A DNA stretch of 64,000 bases from contig NKJG01000005.1 of NCBI GenBank assembly GCA_002256395.1, positions 124,001 through 188,000 on the forward strand, in the 5' to 3' direction. How positions within the stretch are numbered: the first letter of the stretch is position 1; each line of letters begins with the position of its first letter. Positions 1 through 8,849 of this stretch are shown here, one piece after another. The notes below the pieces were generated by a model. That model was not told the DNA's origin. It saw nothing but the letters and a program-made list of their open reading frames with translations, and ran no database searches. Source of the stretch: Bacteroidetes bacterium B1(2017) (GTDB taxonomy: Bacteria > Bacteroidota > Bacteroidia > UKL13-3). Made by a program: the position numbers and the translations under genes.

Positions 1-1101
1 AATCAAAAGGTAGACTCATTAAGCAACAATTTAACCTACGACATTGGCATGCAAAAAGGCGGAGTTGCCTTTAAATATGTTAGTAAGAAAATAAATGGCT
101 CCATTGGAGGTAGAATATCTCACACAAATCTAACACAGGTAAACCAAACATTAGACACAACGTTTCACCAAGACTTTTTAAACCTTTTCCCTGCGGCAAG
201 ATTTAACTATAAAATTTCAAATTCTCGTTCCATTGCTGTAAGTTATAATGGCCAAACCCGACAACCTACACTACAACAAATTAACCCTATACAAGACATA
301 AGCAATCCATTAGTAATTTATAAAGGTAACCCAAATTTAGGGCAAAGTTTTGATAACGATATTAGTGTAAACTATAATAGCTATCAAGCTTTAACCAGTC
401 GAAGTTTATATTTAAGCTTAAGCTATAGCCATACCTTTAATGATTTTGCCAATTACGATAAGGTTGATAATCTTGGACGAAGAGTTTACGAAACAGTAAA
501 TGTAAAAGCTAATCAAAGTATAAACAGCTATATGTATTATTACTTTGAAATTAAAAAACTGAACCTTGGCATTAACAATCAAGCAAGTGGATCGTATAAT
601 AAAAACATGAATTTCATTAATAGTTTGCCAAATACAAATAATAATTACAACCTTAGCTACAACCTAAATTTATCGTATGATATAGAAGAGAAACTTGATA
701 TAAACATTGGATCAGGAATAGAGTATAACAACAGTAAATCAAGCCTAAGACCAGATGTGGTTACCTCCTATTTCACTTACTCACCAAATGCCTATGTGAA
801 CGTATTTCTCCCAAAACATTTTGAATGGTTAATAGATGGCACCTACAATATTAGGCAGCAAACGGCCGTATTTAGTAAAAACAATAATACCTTAATTATA
901 AATGCATCTGTTAGTCGCAAATTCTTAAAATCTGAAAACTTAATTGCAAAAATTGGAGTGGATGATATATTGAACCAAAACATTGGGTTTTACAGAAATG
1001 CAAGCAGCAATTATATAAATGAAAATACCTATTTGGTGCTTAAGAGGTATTTTATGTTTAGCCTTACCTACAATTTTACAAAAGCACCTGGAAGCAAATA
1101 A
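1..1101 (+). CDS. Outer membrane beta-barrel protein, C-terminal part (partial)
   Basis: The reading frame is open from the first base of the window, so the N-terminus lies upstream; about 366 residues are visible. They consist of alternating polar/aromatic strands rich in Tyr, Asn and Ser, ending in a strand with MFSLTYNF, as in outer membrane barrels. The segment with NPLVIYKGNPNLG followed by a strand pair is typical of the OMP_b-brl_3 barrels related to TonB-dependent receptors; the carboxypeptidase-like and plug regions would be in the missing part. It probably sits in the outer membrane. The GLPGLI gene starts only seven bases after the stop codon, a common pairing in Bacteroidota, so the two are probably cotranscribed. 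The ligand cannot be inferred. Confidence 0.75.
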   Translation, partial: NQKVDSLSNNLTYDIGMQKGGVAFKYVSKKINGSIGGRISHTNLTQVNQTLDTTFHQDFLNLFPAARFNYKISNSRSIAVSYNGQTRQPTLQQINPIQDISNPLVIYKGNPNLGQSFDNDISVNYNSYQALTSRSLYLSLSYSHTFNDFANYDKVDNLGRRVYETVNVKANQSINSYMYYYFEIKKLNLGINNQASGSYNKNMNFINSLPNTNNNYNLSYNLNLSYDIEEKLDINIGSGIEYNNSKSSLRPDVVTSYFTYSPNAYVNVFLPKHFEWLIDGTYNIRQQTAVFSKNNNTLIINASVSRKFLKSENLIAKIGVDDILNQNIGFYRNASSNYINENTYLVLKRYFMFSLTYNFTKAPGSK

Positions 1102-1108
1102 TACCCTC

Positions 1109-1855
1109 ATGAAAACGCAATTAAAACCTATTCTATTTCTTTTTGCTTTTGTTTGTAATAGCCTGCTTGGCTTGTCGCAAAACCTAGGCTTAAGCGGCGT
1201 AATTAGTTTCGAACGCAAAGAAAATATGCACAAACTTTTTGAAGATAATGATAATAGCTGGTCGGAAGAAAGAATTAAGCATATGCCAAAATATAAAACA
1301 GACCAATTTCAATTAAGCTTTAACACGCACCAAACACTTTACAAAGTAGTACTGGAAGATGAAAACCCAATGTTTCAATGGGTACGTGTAGCGGCGGCAA
1401 ACACCGTAAAAATTGACCTCGACAACAAACATTTAAGTGCCGAAAAAACAATTTACGAAGGCAATTATAGAATTGATGATAGCATACCAACTTACCAATG
1501 GAAAATGATGGGAGAATTTAGAACCATTGCCGGATACACCTGTAGAAAAGCGAGCACCATTCTTATGGATTCTATTTATGTGATAGCTTTTTACACCGAT
1601 GAAATTCCAGTAAGCAGTGGACCCGAATCGTTTACAGGTTTACCAGGAATGATATTAGGAATAGTTTTGCCAAGGTTAAACATGACCTATTTTGCTACTA
1701 AGGTTGAAACACAAACACTCCCAGAAACAGCCTTTGAAATGCCTAAATCTAAATCAAAGAAAACTAATTTAAGTAGCTTCAATACCGAAATAAAGAAGGC
1801 TCTCAAAGATTGGGGTGAATATGGTACGAGAGTTATTTGGAAAGCAAATTTTTAA
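1109..1855 (+). CDS. GLPGLI family exported protein
   Basis: A 248-residue protein beginning with a signal peptide (MKTQLKPILFLFAFVCNSLL) and carrying the family-defining motif as GLPGMILGI in the C-terminal half, preceded by a region ending TGLPG. GLPGLI (Porph_ging) proteins are Bacteroidota-specific, exported and of unknown biochemical function, and usually follow an outer membrane barrel gene, as here. A longer frame starts at 1019 inside the barrel gene, but the ATG at 1109 gives a clean signal peptide and a 7-base gap, so I chose it. Family assignment is firm; role is not known. Confidence 0.85.
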   Translation: MKTQLKPILFLFAFVCNSLLGLSQNLGLSGVISFERKENMHKLFEDNDNSWSEERIKHMPKYKTDQFQLSFNTHQTLYKVVLEDENPMFQWVRVAAANTVKIDLDNKHLSAEKTIYEGNYRIDDSIPTYQWKMMGEFRTIAGYTCRKASTILMDSIYVIAFYTDEIPVSSGPESFTGLPGMILGIVLPRLNMTYFATKVETQTLPETAFEMPKSKSKKTNLSSFNTEIKKALKDWGEYGTRVIWKANF

Positions 1856-1870
1856 GCCCTGGGGACCTTT

Positions 1871-1901
1871 GCCAACACTGCTGTGAAAGCAGCATTAAGG
1901 C
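1871..1901. other. Stem-loop downstream of the GLPGLI gene
   Basis: TGCTG (1879-1883) pairs with CAGCA (1890-1894) around a 6-base loop, with outer GCC/GGC at 1871-1873 and 1899-1901. It lies between two convergent genes, so it may stop transcription, but no T-run follows it, hence low confidence. Confidence 0.3.
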
Positions 1902-1937
1902 AAAAGTGTATCCCAGTTTTATATACCCCACGTATAT

Positions 1938-3569
1938 TTATATTTTAAGTAGAAGCTTATGTTGGCTTCTAGAATTGGTGTGCAAAACAGTTAAAAAATA
2001 GATTCCCTTTGGAATATCTTGAGTTTGTATTGTAGCCTGTTTTATTGCTCCAATTTGAGTGGCAACTACTTGGCCAAACTCATTTATTAACTCCAATTTC
2101 TCTATCTCAAACTCACTCTCAATAGTTATTAAATCTGTAAACGGATTAGGATAAACCAAGCTCTTTTCTTTTACCTCCTGCCCTTGGGTCAGGCCATTTA
2201 ATACATTTCCATTTGCATCTAAACGAATGGCAAAAAAATCTCTACTCAAATTTTGCGAATCATTTATATAATTATGCGTATACCCAACACCAACAACACT
2301 TCCATCGCTTAGGGGAGTTATACTTAACAAGGAAACATTTTGATTATTGAAATATCGTTTACTTTTTATTAAACCCAGATCTTTACTAATCCAAGCAAAA
2401 AACAAGGTGTCGGCTTTTGGCACCGGTGGGAAATTAAACTCTTCATTTTTTTGGTCTATCATTCCTGCAAAAACCATACTCCCATTATTAAATCTATCTA
2501 AGCAGCGCAGATAGGCAGGGTAACAATGCCAATATGAATTTTCGAACCCAATTACCTTTTTATTTTCCACCCTATTTTCTGGTAAAAGGGTATCAGAGTT
2601 AAGCGTATTTAAGGCAACAAAAAACTGTTGAGTATGATTCGGATCTTTAAATCTAACACCTGCAACATAAAAACTTGATGAATCGCCAAGTATAGGTAAA
2701 ACAGTATTGTATGGCCCAAGAAACCGTGTATATGCAGGATTACAATTATTGTTATCATCTACAAAACAAGTAGGAGAAGGATAGTTTAAATCATTTAAAT
2801 CCTCATTTAATACTCTTGGTATTTCAAATCTAACACCAACCGTATGATAGTATAACCAATTATCAACCCTATACCCCATATACTTGGTTTCGCTTAATTG
2901 AGATAATTCTGTTGAATAAAAATCTAAATACAAAGAAAAAAGTGTATCCGAACGCCTTCCATACCAAAGGGTATCTAACCTAAAACTGTTCATTTTACTT
3001 TCAGAATCAAGGACAAAATACACATTCTGCCTTGGCGTTAGCCTATTTGGTGTAGCTAATAAATCAATGCCAATTGCTCCAAATAATTGTTGCTGCATAT
3101 TTATTTTGCCATGCATTCTATTAATGGTATAGGGCAAACTTATTGGCAAAACTTGTGAGCTTGAACCTAAATAGGTTAAGTTAAAAGAAAAGTACCAGCA
3201 ATACAATACAGGCTGAACCAATTTTAATTGAGAAGGTACAACTTTACCTGCAAACCCATACACTACAATTTTACCAGCTTGCAAAACTGAGCCTGCAATG
3301 GTAAAGGAAGAATCTTTTGATAATGGCAAGGAAATACTATCCATTTTACCTCCAGCATAGGTGGTTTTGGCAAGTAGTAAATACTGTAAACTATCAGCCT
3401 TTCGCTCTGCACTACCAATAAACACTAATTGGTTCAAGCCCAACTCATGGCAATCTACCCAATATTCACTCCAATTACGCGTATAGGTTTTGGGCATACC
3501 TTCATATACAACTTGAGCCTTGCAAAAATTGCATACTATAATTAACACAAAAAATAATCTTTGTTTCAT
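1938..3569 (-). CDS. T9SS-sorted secreted protein, function unknown
   Basis: A 543-residue protein with a signal peptide (MKQRLFFVLIIVCNF, then a CKAQ cleavage region) and a C-terminal Por/T9SS type A sorting domain: YPNPFTDLITIE at its start, a central LINEFGQVV strand and a terminal GIYFLTV...LLLKI. Such domains direct cargo through the type IX system to the cell surface. The body (about residues 25-455) has repeated FVLD- and DSSSFYVAGV-type strands and may be a beta-propeller-like or adhesin fold, but I recognise no enzymatic motif. I moved the start from 3593 to 3569, because the longer form adds eight residues before the signal peptide and overlaps the upstream gene. It follows the lipoprotein gene by four bases, so they form a two-gene operon. 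Confidence 0.8.
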   Translation of the reverse strand: MKQRLFFVLIIVCNFCKAQVVYEGMPKTYTRNWSEYWVDCHELGLNQLVFIGSAERKADSLQYLLLAKTTYAGGKMDSISLPLSKDSSFTIAGSVLQAGKIVVYGFAGKVVPSQLKLVQPVLYCWYFSFNLTYLGSSSQVLPISLPYTINRMHGKINMQQQLFGAIGIDLLATPNRLTPRQNVYFVLDSESKMNSFRLDTLWYGRRSDTLFSLYLDFYSTELSQLSETKYMGYRVDNWLYYHTVGVRFEIPRVLNEDLNDLNYPSPTCFVDDNNNCNPAYTRFLGPYNTVLPILGDSSSFYVAGVRFKDPNHTQQFFVALNTLNSDTLLPENRVENKKVIGFENSYWHCYPAYLRCLDRFNNGSMVFAGMIDQKNEEFNFPPVPKADTLFFAWISKDLGLIKSKRYFNNQNVSLLSITPLSDGSVVGVGYTHNYINDSQNLSRDFFAIRLDANGNVLNGLTQGQEVKEKSLVYPNPFTDLITIESEFEIEKLELINEFGQVVATQIGAIKQATIQTQDIPKGIYFLTVLHTNSRSQHKLLLKI

Positions 3570-3573
3570 AGTT

Positions 3574-4902
3574 TTACAAACCACTAAATGCATTTGGATC
3601 TGGAACTAAAACACGAGTAGCAAAAACAAATCGGTAGGTATATTTATACTTTAATTTGGTGCAGGTATCGGGGAAATAGGCTCCATCAAAAGGTGTAAAT
3701 AATTGCTCGGTATGACTAAACTCCAAAGTGCTTTTGCAAACACCCGAACAATTTGTTTCCCAATAATTATAAATAGGCACAATATCTAAACGTACAAATA
3801 CCTTATTACTAGGAACCGTATTTTTTGCTTGACTATAAATACTTGGTATTTGATTGAGGTAATAATTCAACTGAGTACTGTTTAAATTTACCACACTATA
3901 AACTCCATAACTAGGATTGGCTGGAACACTTAAATTGGTTAAGTATTCTGATCCATCGCAAAATTTAGAGAAAATAAGGGAAGGATATACTTGCGTAAAT
4001 CTATTGGTGAGTTGATTTGGATTATACCAAGGATTTCCTTTGGTAAACGTTCTTTTATAGTCCAAATCTTTAATATCTGTTGCACTTGATATAACAAACA
4101 CATATTTATATCCAGTAGGGGCACTAGATGGCCAACCATAAGTGGCAAAAATATTATTGTTACCATAGGTTTCCATAACCTTTGCTGCACCAGCAGGTTT
4201 TTGAGTACCTGTTGGCAAGGCCGAATTAATAGAACCTCCGTACCAAACATATTTCCCAAACATTTCATTTACTATCCCGTTTCCAGCCTGTCCAAGCGGC
4301 GGCACAGCCATTCTACCTCCCTCAACTTCTCCAGTTGCGGTTTGGAATTCATTGCCATAACCCATTCTATAAGTATCTGTTGAGGCAAAAGAATTTAAGG
4401 TACCAAGTGTACCTTTAAATAATGAAATTCTTTGTTTGCCAATAGTAACTCTTAGTTCCATTCCAGGTAAATTGGGCTTCCAATTGCTTTGAACCAAATA
4501 AATGCGGCAATTACTTGGTATACTCAATTGAAGGGAGAATTTTAACAAATTCACTTTCGAAGACAAATAAGCAAACGAATAAGCATTGCTTACTGGAGCA
4601 AGAAAAGGAATAGAAAATAAGCTATCCTCAAAATCAACTAGCAAAGTATCGTTATTGGCCATACTAGCATTTGCCAAACAATTAAAATAAAACTCTAAGC
4701 TATCTAAGCTTACTAAATCTGCAGCACTCTTTGTTAAACTATTCCCCTGCTTAGTTTGGGAAATATGTTTTTGTACAATTCCAGCCATAACTTTTTCGAG
4801 GTTTGGGCTAGATGAAACTTGATTAAATTCTGGAGTTTGCTTTCTGCAGGAAACCACCAGTAGCAAAATGCTAGCAAGAATAAATAAGGAATAGGTTTTC
4901 AT
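3574..4902 (-). CDS. Predicted lipoprotein, function unknown
   Basis: A 442-residue protein whose N-terminus is a lipoprotein signal: MKTYSLFILASILLLVVSC with the lipobox VVSC and then RKQ. No catalytic motif was recognised. The middle contains a Gly-rich stretch (MAVPPLGQAGNGIVNEMFG) and the C-terminal third has Cys pairs (CSGVC, CTKLK) that might form disulfides. The ATG at 4902 was chosen over the longer frame start at 4950 because it gives the lipoprotein signal directly. It is the first gene of an operon with the T9SS cargo gene four bases downstream. A surface or periplasmic partner for that cargo is possible but is only inference. Confidence 0.7.
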   Translation of the reverse strand: MKTYSLFILASILLLVVSCRKQTPEFNQVSSSPNLEKVMAGIVQKHISQTKQGNSLTKSAADLVSLDSLEFYFNCLANASMANNDTLLVDFEDSLFSIPFLAPVSNAYSFAYLSSKVNLLKFSLQLSIPSNCRIYLVQSNWKPNLPGMELRVTIGKQRISLFKGTLGTLNSFASTDTYRMGYGNEFQTATGEVEGGRMAVPPLGQAGNGIVNEMFGKYVWYGGSINSALPTGTQKPAGAAKVMETYGNNNIFATYGWPSSAPTGYKYVFVISSATDIKDLDYKRTFTKGNPWYNPNQLTNRFTQVYPSLIFSKFCDGSEYLTNLSVPANPSYGVYSVVNLNSTQLNYYLNQIPSIYSQAKNTVPSNKVFVRLDIVPIYNYWETNCSGVCKSTLEFSHTEQLFTPFDGAYFPDTCTKLKYKYTYRFVFATRVLVPDPNAFSGL

Positions 4903-4933
4903 GACTAAAAAAAAATAAGAAGTTGAAAATAAA

Positions 4934-4968
4934 TTGACATTAGGTAACAATTACTATCACCGTGTCAA
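4934..4968. promoter_or_regulatory. Inverted repeat between divergent genes
   Basis: TTGACA (4934-4939) and TGTCAA (4963-4968) form 6-base arms 23 bases apart, in the 137-base region between the lipoprotein gene (minus) and the XRE regulator gene (plus). It could be an operator for the regulator, but arms this short are only suggestive. Confidence 0.25.
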
Positions 4969-5039
4969 AATTAAAACTTTCTTTTTAATAATTAATACTA
5001 CCATTTATTTTTAGTACTTTCACTATACAATACATCAAA

Positions 5040-5435
5040 ATGACAATCCCCAATTGTACAAATTGCATCATGCATTTAGGCCTAAAAATAAAACTACTCA
5101 GAATTAGCAAGGGTTTAACCCAAGAAGACCTTGCCGACAAGGTAAATAAAACCCGTCCACTCATTTCTTCCATTGAGCAAACGGGCAAAATAAGTCCGCA
5201 TACCCTTAAAAAAATATGCGAGGTGTTAGAGGTAGAGGAGTCAGAATTTGACAATATGGTAAACGAGCCTTTATCTGTTTATAAAGCCACTCCAAACCCT
5301 GCCTTTGAAGAAAAAATGCAAGTTTTACAAAAGGAAATAGACCATTTAAATAGGCTCGTTTCCATGCAGCAAGATTTAATAGAAGCCCTAAAAGATAAAA
5401 TAGAAAGCTTAGCGCCAAAGGCTAAGAAGAATTGA
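5040..5435 (+). CDS. XRE-family helix-turn-helix transcriptional regulator
   Basis: A 131-residue DNA-binding protein. The HTH_3 (Cro/C1) domain spans about residues 13-66: LGLKIKLLRISKGLTQEDLA, then the recognition helix region TRPLISSIEQTG, then LKKICEVLEV. The C-terminal part (about 85-125) is a predicted coiled coil (KEIDHLNRLVSMQQDLIEALKDKI) likely used for dimerisation. Two ATGs are possible, 5040 and 5070; 5070 would start right before the domain and remove a CTNC segment, while 5040 has the A-rich upstream context typical here. It stands alone, divergent from the lipoprotein operon and just upstream of mtaB, so its target could be its own promoter region. Confidence 0.85.
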   Translation: MTIPNCTNCIMHLGLKIKLLRISKGLTQEDLADKVNKTRPLISSIEQTGKISPHTLKKICEVLEVEESEFDNMVNEPLSVYKATPNPAFEEKMQVLQKEIDHLNRLVSMQQDLIEALKDKIESLAPKAKKN

Positions 5436-5449
5436 CCCATATTTTTTCA

Positions 5450-5458
5450 TATCTTCGC
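5450..5458 (+). promoter_or_regulatory. Promoter -7 box for mtaB (TATCTTCGC)
   Basis: TATCTTCGC ends seven bases before the mtaB ATG and is a variant of the Bacteroidota -7 box TAnnTTTG. The identical word precedes the S46 peptidase gene at 16503. If used, the mRNA would have almost no leader. Confidence 0.45.
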
Positions 5459-5465
5459 GGCCCAT

Positions 5466-6770
5466 ATGCAGAAATCGGTTGCCTTTTATACGCTGGGTTG
5501 TAAACTCAATTTTTCTGAAACCTCCACCATTGGTCGTAACCTAGCCCAACATGGGTATAAGAAAGTGGAGTTTCATGAAGGCGCAGACGTGTATGTAATA
5601 AATACCTGCTCTGTTACAGACCATGCGGATAGACGTTGCAAGAAAATTGTTAAAGAAGCATTAAGGCACAATCCCAACGCATTTGTAACTATTATTGGAT
5701 GCTATGCCCAATTAAAACCTCAAGAAATTGCAAGCATTGAAGGGGTTGATTTAGTGTTAGGGGCTGCCGAAAAATTTAATATACAAGACTATATTGGAAA
5801 TGGCGCTAAAAAGGAAATTGCCGAAGTTAAAGAAGGTAAAATAAAGGAAGTTTTAGATTACCATGCCTCCTACTCTATTGGCGACAGAACTCGCACCTTT
5901 TTAAAAGTTCAAGATGGATGCGATTACTTTTGTTCCTTCTGCACCATTCCATTAGCGAGAGGCAAAAGCCGCAGCGACACCATTGCAAATGTGATTAAAC
6001 AAGCAAATGAAGTAGTGGCAAAAGGCATTAAAGAAATAGTTTTAACAGGTGTAAATACAGGCGATTTTGGGATTGGTTCAGACGAAAACTTCTACCTATT
6101 ATTAAAAGCCTTAGATGAAGTAAAAGGTTTAGAACGCTTGCGCATCAGCAGTATTGAACCGAACCTATTGAGCGATGAAATAATAGAATTTGTAGCGCAA
6201 AGCAAAACCATTGTCCCTCATTTTCATATCCCACTACAATCTGGTTCAGATGAAATGCTCAAGAGCATGCGTCGCAAATACCTTACGGCATTATATACTT
6301 CTAGAGTAGAAAAAATTAAGAAACTGATGCCGCATTGCTGTATTGGAGTAGATGTAATTATTGGTTACCCGGGCGAAACGCATGAGCATTTTCTTGAAAC
6401 CTATAACTACCTCAATGAGCTAGACATTTCGTATTTACATGTATTTACGTATAGCGAACGCGAGAATACCACAGCATACAAATTACCAGGTAAAGTTACC
6501 CTTCGCACGCGTAATGAGCGTAGTAAAATGCTTCATATTTTATCTGATAAAAAGCGCAGATTTTTCTACGAACAAAATCTTGGTAAAACATACCCTGTGC
6601 TGTGGGAAATAGAAAATGATGGCGATACCATGCATGGCTTTACCTCTAATTACGTGAAGGTAAAAACAGCTTACGACCCATCTTTAGTAAATGAAATTTT
6701 AGACTATAAACTAGAAGAAATTGACGAAGACATGGTGGTTAAAGGTAAGCTTATGGCTTTGTCGGTTTGA
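5466..6770 (+). CDS. mtaB: tRNA (t6A37) C2-methylthiotransferase MtaB
   Basis: A 434-residue radical SAM enzyme that adds a methylthio group to N6-threonylcarbamoyladenosine at position 37 of ANN-decoding tRNAs, giving ms2t6A. The N-terminal UPF0004 domain has its three Cys (TLGCKLN, NTCSVT, IIGCYAQ); the radical SAM cluster is Cys152-xxx-Cys156-xx-Cys159 (GCDYFCSFC), followed by RGKSRS. The length and the TLGCKLN start fit MtaB rather than MiaB or RimO. The substrate modification t6A needs a Sua5/TsaC enzyme, encoded here at 11355. The MobA-like gene follows after 13 bases, so they may share a transcript. Confidence 0.93.
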   Translation: MQKSVAFYTLGCKLNFSETSTIGRNLAQHGYKKVEFHEGADVYVINTCSVTDHADRRCKKIVKEALRHNPNAFVTIIGCYAQLKPQEIASIEGVDLVLGAAEKFNIQDYIGNGAKKEIAEVKEGKIKEVLDYHASYSIGDRTRTFLKVQDGCDYFCSFCTIPLARGKSRSDTIANVIKQANEVVAKGIKEIVLTGVNTGDFGIGSDENFYLLLKALDEVKGLERLRISSIEPNLLSDEIIEFVAQSKTIVPHFHIPLQSGSDEMLKSMRRKYLTALYTSRVEKIKKLMPHCCIGVDVIIGYPGETHEHFLETYNYLNELDISYLHVFTYSERENTTAYKLPGKVTLRTRNERSKMLHILSDKKRRFFYEQNLGKTYPVLWEIENDGDTMHGFTSNYVKVKTAYDPSLVNEILDYKLEEIDEDMVVKGKLMALSV

Positions 6771-6783
6771 ACCAACTAACGTA

Positions 6784-7383
6784 ATGGATACAGCCAAAAA
6801 CAGAGTGGCAATTATTTTGTGTGGCGGACAAAGCACGCGCATGCAAAATCCAAAATCGCATTTAGTGTATCATTTTCAAGAACAATACTTACATTTAATA
6901 CAACTTTGTGTAGAAGCAGGTTTAGAAACTTATGTTTCCTGCACGTTTGACCAAGCATACACATTTAAAGAAAACACTAAACTAATCCTTGATTTAAGCC
7001 TCTATACTAATGCTGGCCCCATTTCTGGTTTATTAAGTGCCATAGAAAAACATCCAACAAAAGCTATTTTAGTAATAGGCTGCGACTACCCATTATTTGG
7101 CAAGTTTGAGCTGAACCAATTGCTGGATACCTTTGAATTAAACAAGCAAACAGTTTGCTTTTATAATGAAATTAGCCAGATGGAGGAACCACTTCTTGCT
7201 ATATATCATCCAAACGATTTTAGTAGAATAAAATCAAACTTTCTTGCAGGTAAGCAATCCTTAAGAAATTTCCTTGCCGCATCAAATCCAATTAGGATCA
7301 AACCGAAATCAATTGATGTATTGAAAAGTTTTGATACTCCCGAAGAGTTTAGCAATTTTACTGCACCACCAAACGCTTTGTAA
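6784..7383 (+). CDS. mobA: MobA-like NTP transferase (molybdenum cofactor guanylyltransferase type)
   Basis: A 199-residue nucleotidyltransferase-fold protein. The nucleotide-binding signature appears as ILCGGQSTRMQNPKSHL near the N-terminus, and the metal-binding region as VIGCDYPLF around residue 98; GPISGLLSAI fits the MobA family. MobA attaches GMP to molybdopterin, but no other cofactor gene is in the window, so the exact substrate is not proven. The ATG at 6784 was chosen; the longer frame from 6721 runs inside mtaB. The 3' end overlaps the convergent protease gene by 26 bases. Confidence 0.75.
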   Translation: MDTAKNRVAIILCGGQSTRMQNPKSHLVYHFQEQYLHLIQLCVEAGLETYVSCTFDQAYTFKENTKLILDLSLYTNAGPISGLLSAIEKHPTKAILVIGCDYPLFGKFELNQLLDTFELNKQTVCFYNEISQMEEPLLAIYHPNDFSRIKSNFLAGKQSLRNFLAASNPIRIKPKSIDVLKSFDTPEEFSNFTAPPNAL

Positions 7384-8746
7384 GGCTACCTTGAGCGTTT
7401 TTGAACACCACAAAATACATACCTGCAACAGGAAGGTCTATTGAAATTTCAGATTGAAAATTAGCTTCCAATTTGGCAACTAGTTTACCCATTGAAGAAT
7501 AAACGTGCACCTCTGTTTCACCATTTGTTTTAAAGTATACCTTTTGACCTAATGAAACGGGGTTTGGGTATAAGAAAGCCTCATTGGTTTTATACACTTG
7601 AGTTATTCCAGCAGGCAATTCACGGGTGGTAAAGGTATCAACTGCTCCAAAACTAGAGCACGTATTGGCAGCAGTAATGGCCTTCACGCGCCAAGCATAT
7701 GGCCAATGTCCAAACAAATCTACCACCACTGCCGTATCAAAAATTAACTGGTCGTAGTTTAAGTAATTCCAATCGCCAAAGCGCGCTATTTCTACATGGT
7801 AAGCAAAAGCACCAGGAACCGCTTTCCAACTCAATTCTACATAATCTGCATTTACACTAGTATCTCCAGGCACAGGATACAACTTTTGTGGAGGCGGCAA
7901 GTTGCTAATATCTGCGGAAGTTTTGGCAATACCTCTGCTGCTTAAATTGTTTTGCATAGCAAGCATTTGCTCATTGCTGAAACGCTTGTGGCATGCATCC
8001 AAGGCATAATTCATATATAGAGAACTATCCGGCTTAAATACCACATTGTTTGGGTCAACCAAATTTTTGCCTAATGGGCAATTCCATCTTTCACCAACAT
8101 AATCGGGTTTGGTATCGCAAAAACCATCGCCCGCACTGCGGCAATTTGTACCATCTATTTTTTCTATTTCTGTGGGTGTATTGCCACCCTCCCAGCCATA
8201 AAAGGTATGCATTAAACCAAAGAAATGGCCAAGCTCATGAGACAGAGTTGTAGCATTTGGCCCCTGACAAGAATTGCGAATATACACTACGTCAACTCCA
8301 CCAAAATATACCCCGCACCATACATCGCTAATGCCATGGAAAAACAAATTAACAGCTGTTGAAGATTTATAGGCCTCCGACTTTTCCCAGATAGCATTAT
8401 TATCACCAATATAAAGTTCTACATCATTAATATAATCTATTTCGCTTTCTAAGTAAAAATGAAAACCAGTGGGTATAAAACGCTCATTTAGTTCGCATAA
8501 GGTTTGCATTAAAAAGCTAACGGGGTAATATCCAACGCCCTTTTCATTGCCCACAATATGTACTTTTATGGGCACGTATTGCATAGCTTTTTTGCCCAAA
8601 TTAACCTGCCCGTTTTCTAATTGTTGTTGAAAAGCCTTTAAATTACTCTTTTGTTGCTCTGTAAAAACGCTTGGACACGAAAGATTTTGGGCCTGAGAAA
8701 ACAGGCTTAATAAGCTAAAAAACAGAACTATATATTTCTTCATCAT
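7358..8746 (-). CDS. PAPP-A-type zinc metalloprotease with T9SS sorting domain
   Basis: A 462-residue secreted protease. After a signal peptide (MMKKYIVLFFSLLSLFSQAQ) comes a metzincin domain with the zinc motif TLSHELGHFFGLMHTF, which matches HExxHxxGxxH of the pregnancy-associated plasma protein A (M43) family; FCDTKPDY and the MNY Met-turn region follow. A fibronectin-like segment (about 290-380, VELSWKAVPGAFAYHVEIAR) precedes the Por/T9SS sorting domain (LYPNPVSLGQKVYF ... MYFVVFKN). It should act outside the cell or on its surface. Two adjacent ATGs (8746 and 8743) are equivalent. The 3' end overlaps the convergent MobA-like gene. Confidence 0.85.
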   Translation of the reverse strand: MMKKYIVLFFSLLSLFSQAQNLSCPSVFTEQQKSNLKAFQQQLENGQVNLGKKAMQYVPIKVHIVGNEKGVGYYPVSFLMQTLCELNERFIPTGFHFYLESEIDYINDVELYIGDNNAIWEKSEAYKSSTAVNLFFHGISDVWCGVYFGGVDVVYIRNSCQGPNATTLSHELGHFFGLMHTFYGWEGGNTPTEIEKIDGTNCRSAGDGFCDTKPDYVGERWNCPLGKNLVDPNNVVFKPDSSLYMNYALDACHKRFSNEQMLAMQNNLSSRGIAKTSADISNLPPPQKLYPVPGDTSVNADYVELSWKAVPGAFAYHVEIARFGDWNYLNYDQLIFDTAVVVDLFGHWPYAWRVKAITAANTCSSFGAVDTFTTRELPAGITQVYKTNEAFLYPNPVSLGQKVYFKTNGETEVHVYSSMGKLVAKLEANFQSEISIDLPVAGMYFVVFKNAQGSLTKRLVVQ

Positions 8747-8754
8747 GGGTATTT

Positions 8755-8762
8755 CAAACATA
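8755..8762 (-). promoter_or_regulatory. Promoter -7 box for the metalloprotease gene
   Basis: On the minus strand the word is TATGTTTG, an exact TAnnTTTG box, eight bases before the start at 8746. No clear -33 element was seen. Confidence 0.4.
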
Positions 8763-8820
8763 GTATTTTCTTGTGAGTAAATTCATTTTAAAGAAAACTT
8801 TTTTATCTATTTAGCTTTTC

Positions 8821-8828
8821 TACATTTG
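8821..8828 (+). promoter_or_regulatory. Promoter -7 box for the 3-hydroxybutyryl-CoA dehydrogenase gene
   Basis: TACATTTG is an exact TAnnTTTG box and is followed by GC; a T-run at 8799-8804 lies about 17-20 bases upstream where a -33 element would be. The start codon is 21 bases downstream. Confidence 0.5.
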
Positions 8829-8849
8829 CGCTGAATTTTTATCAGAAAA

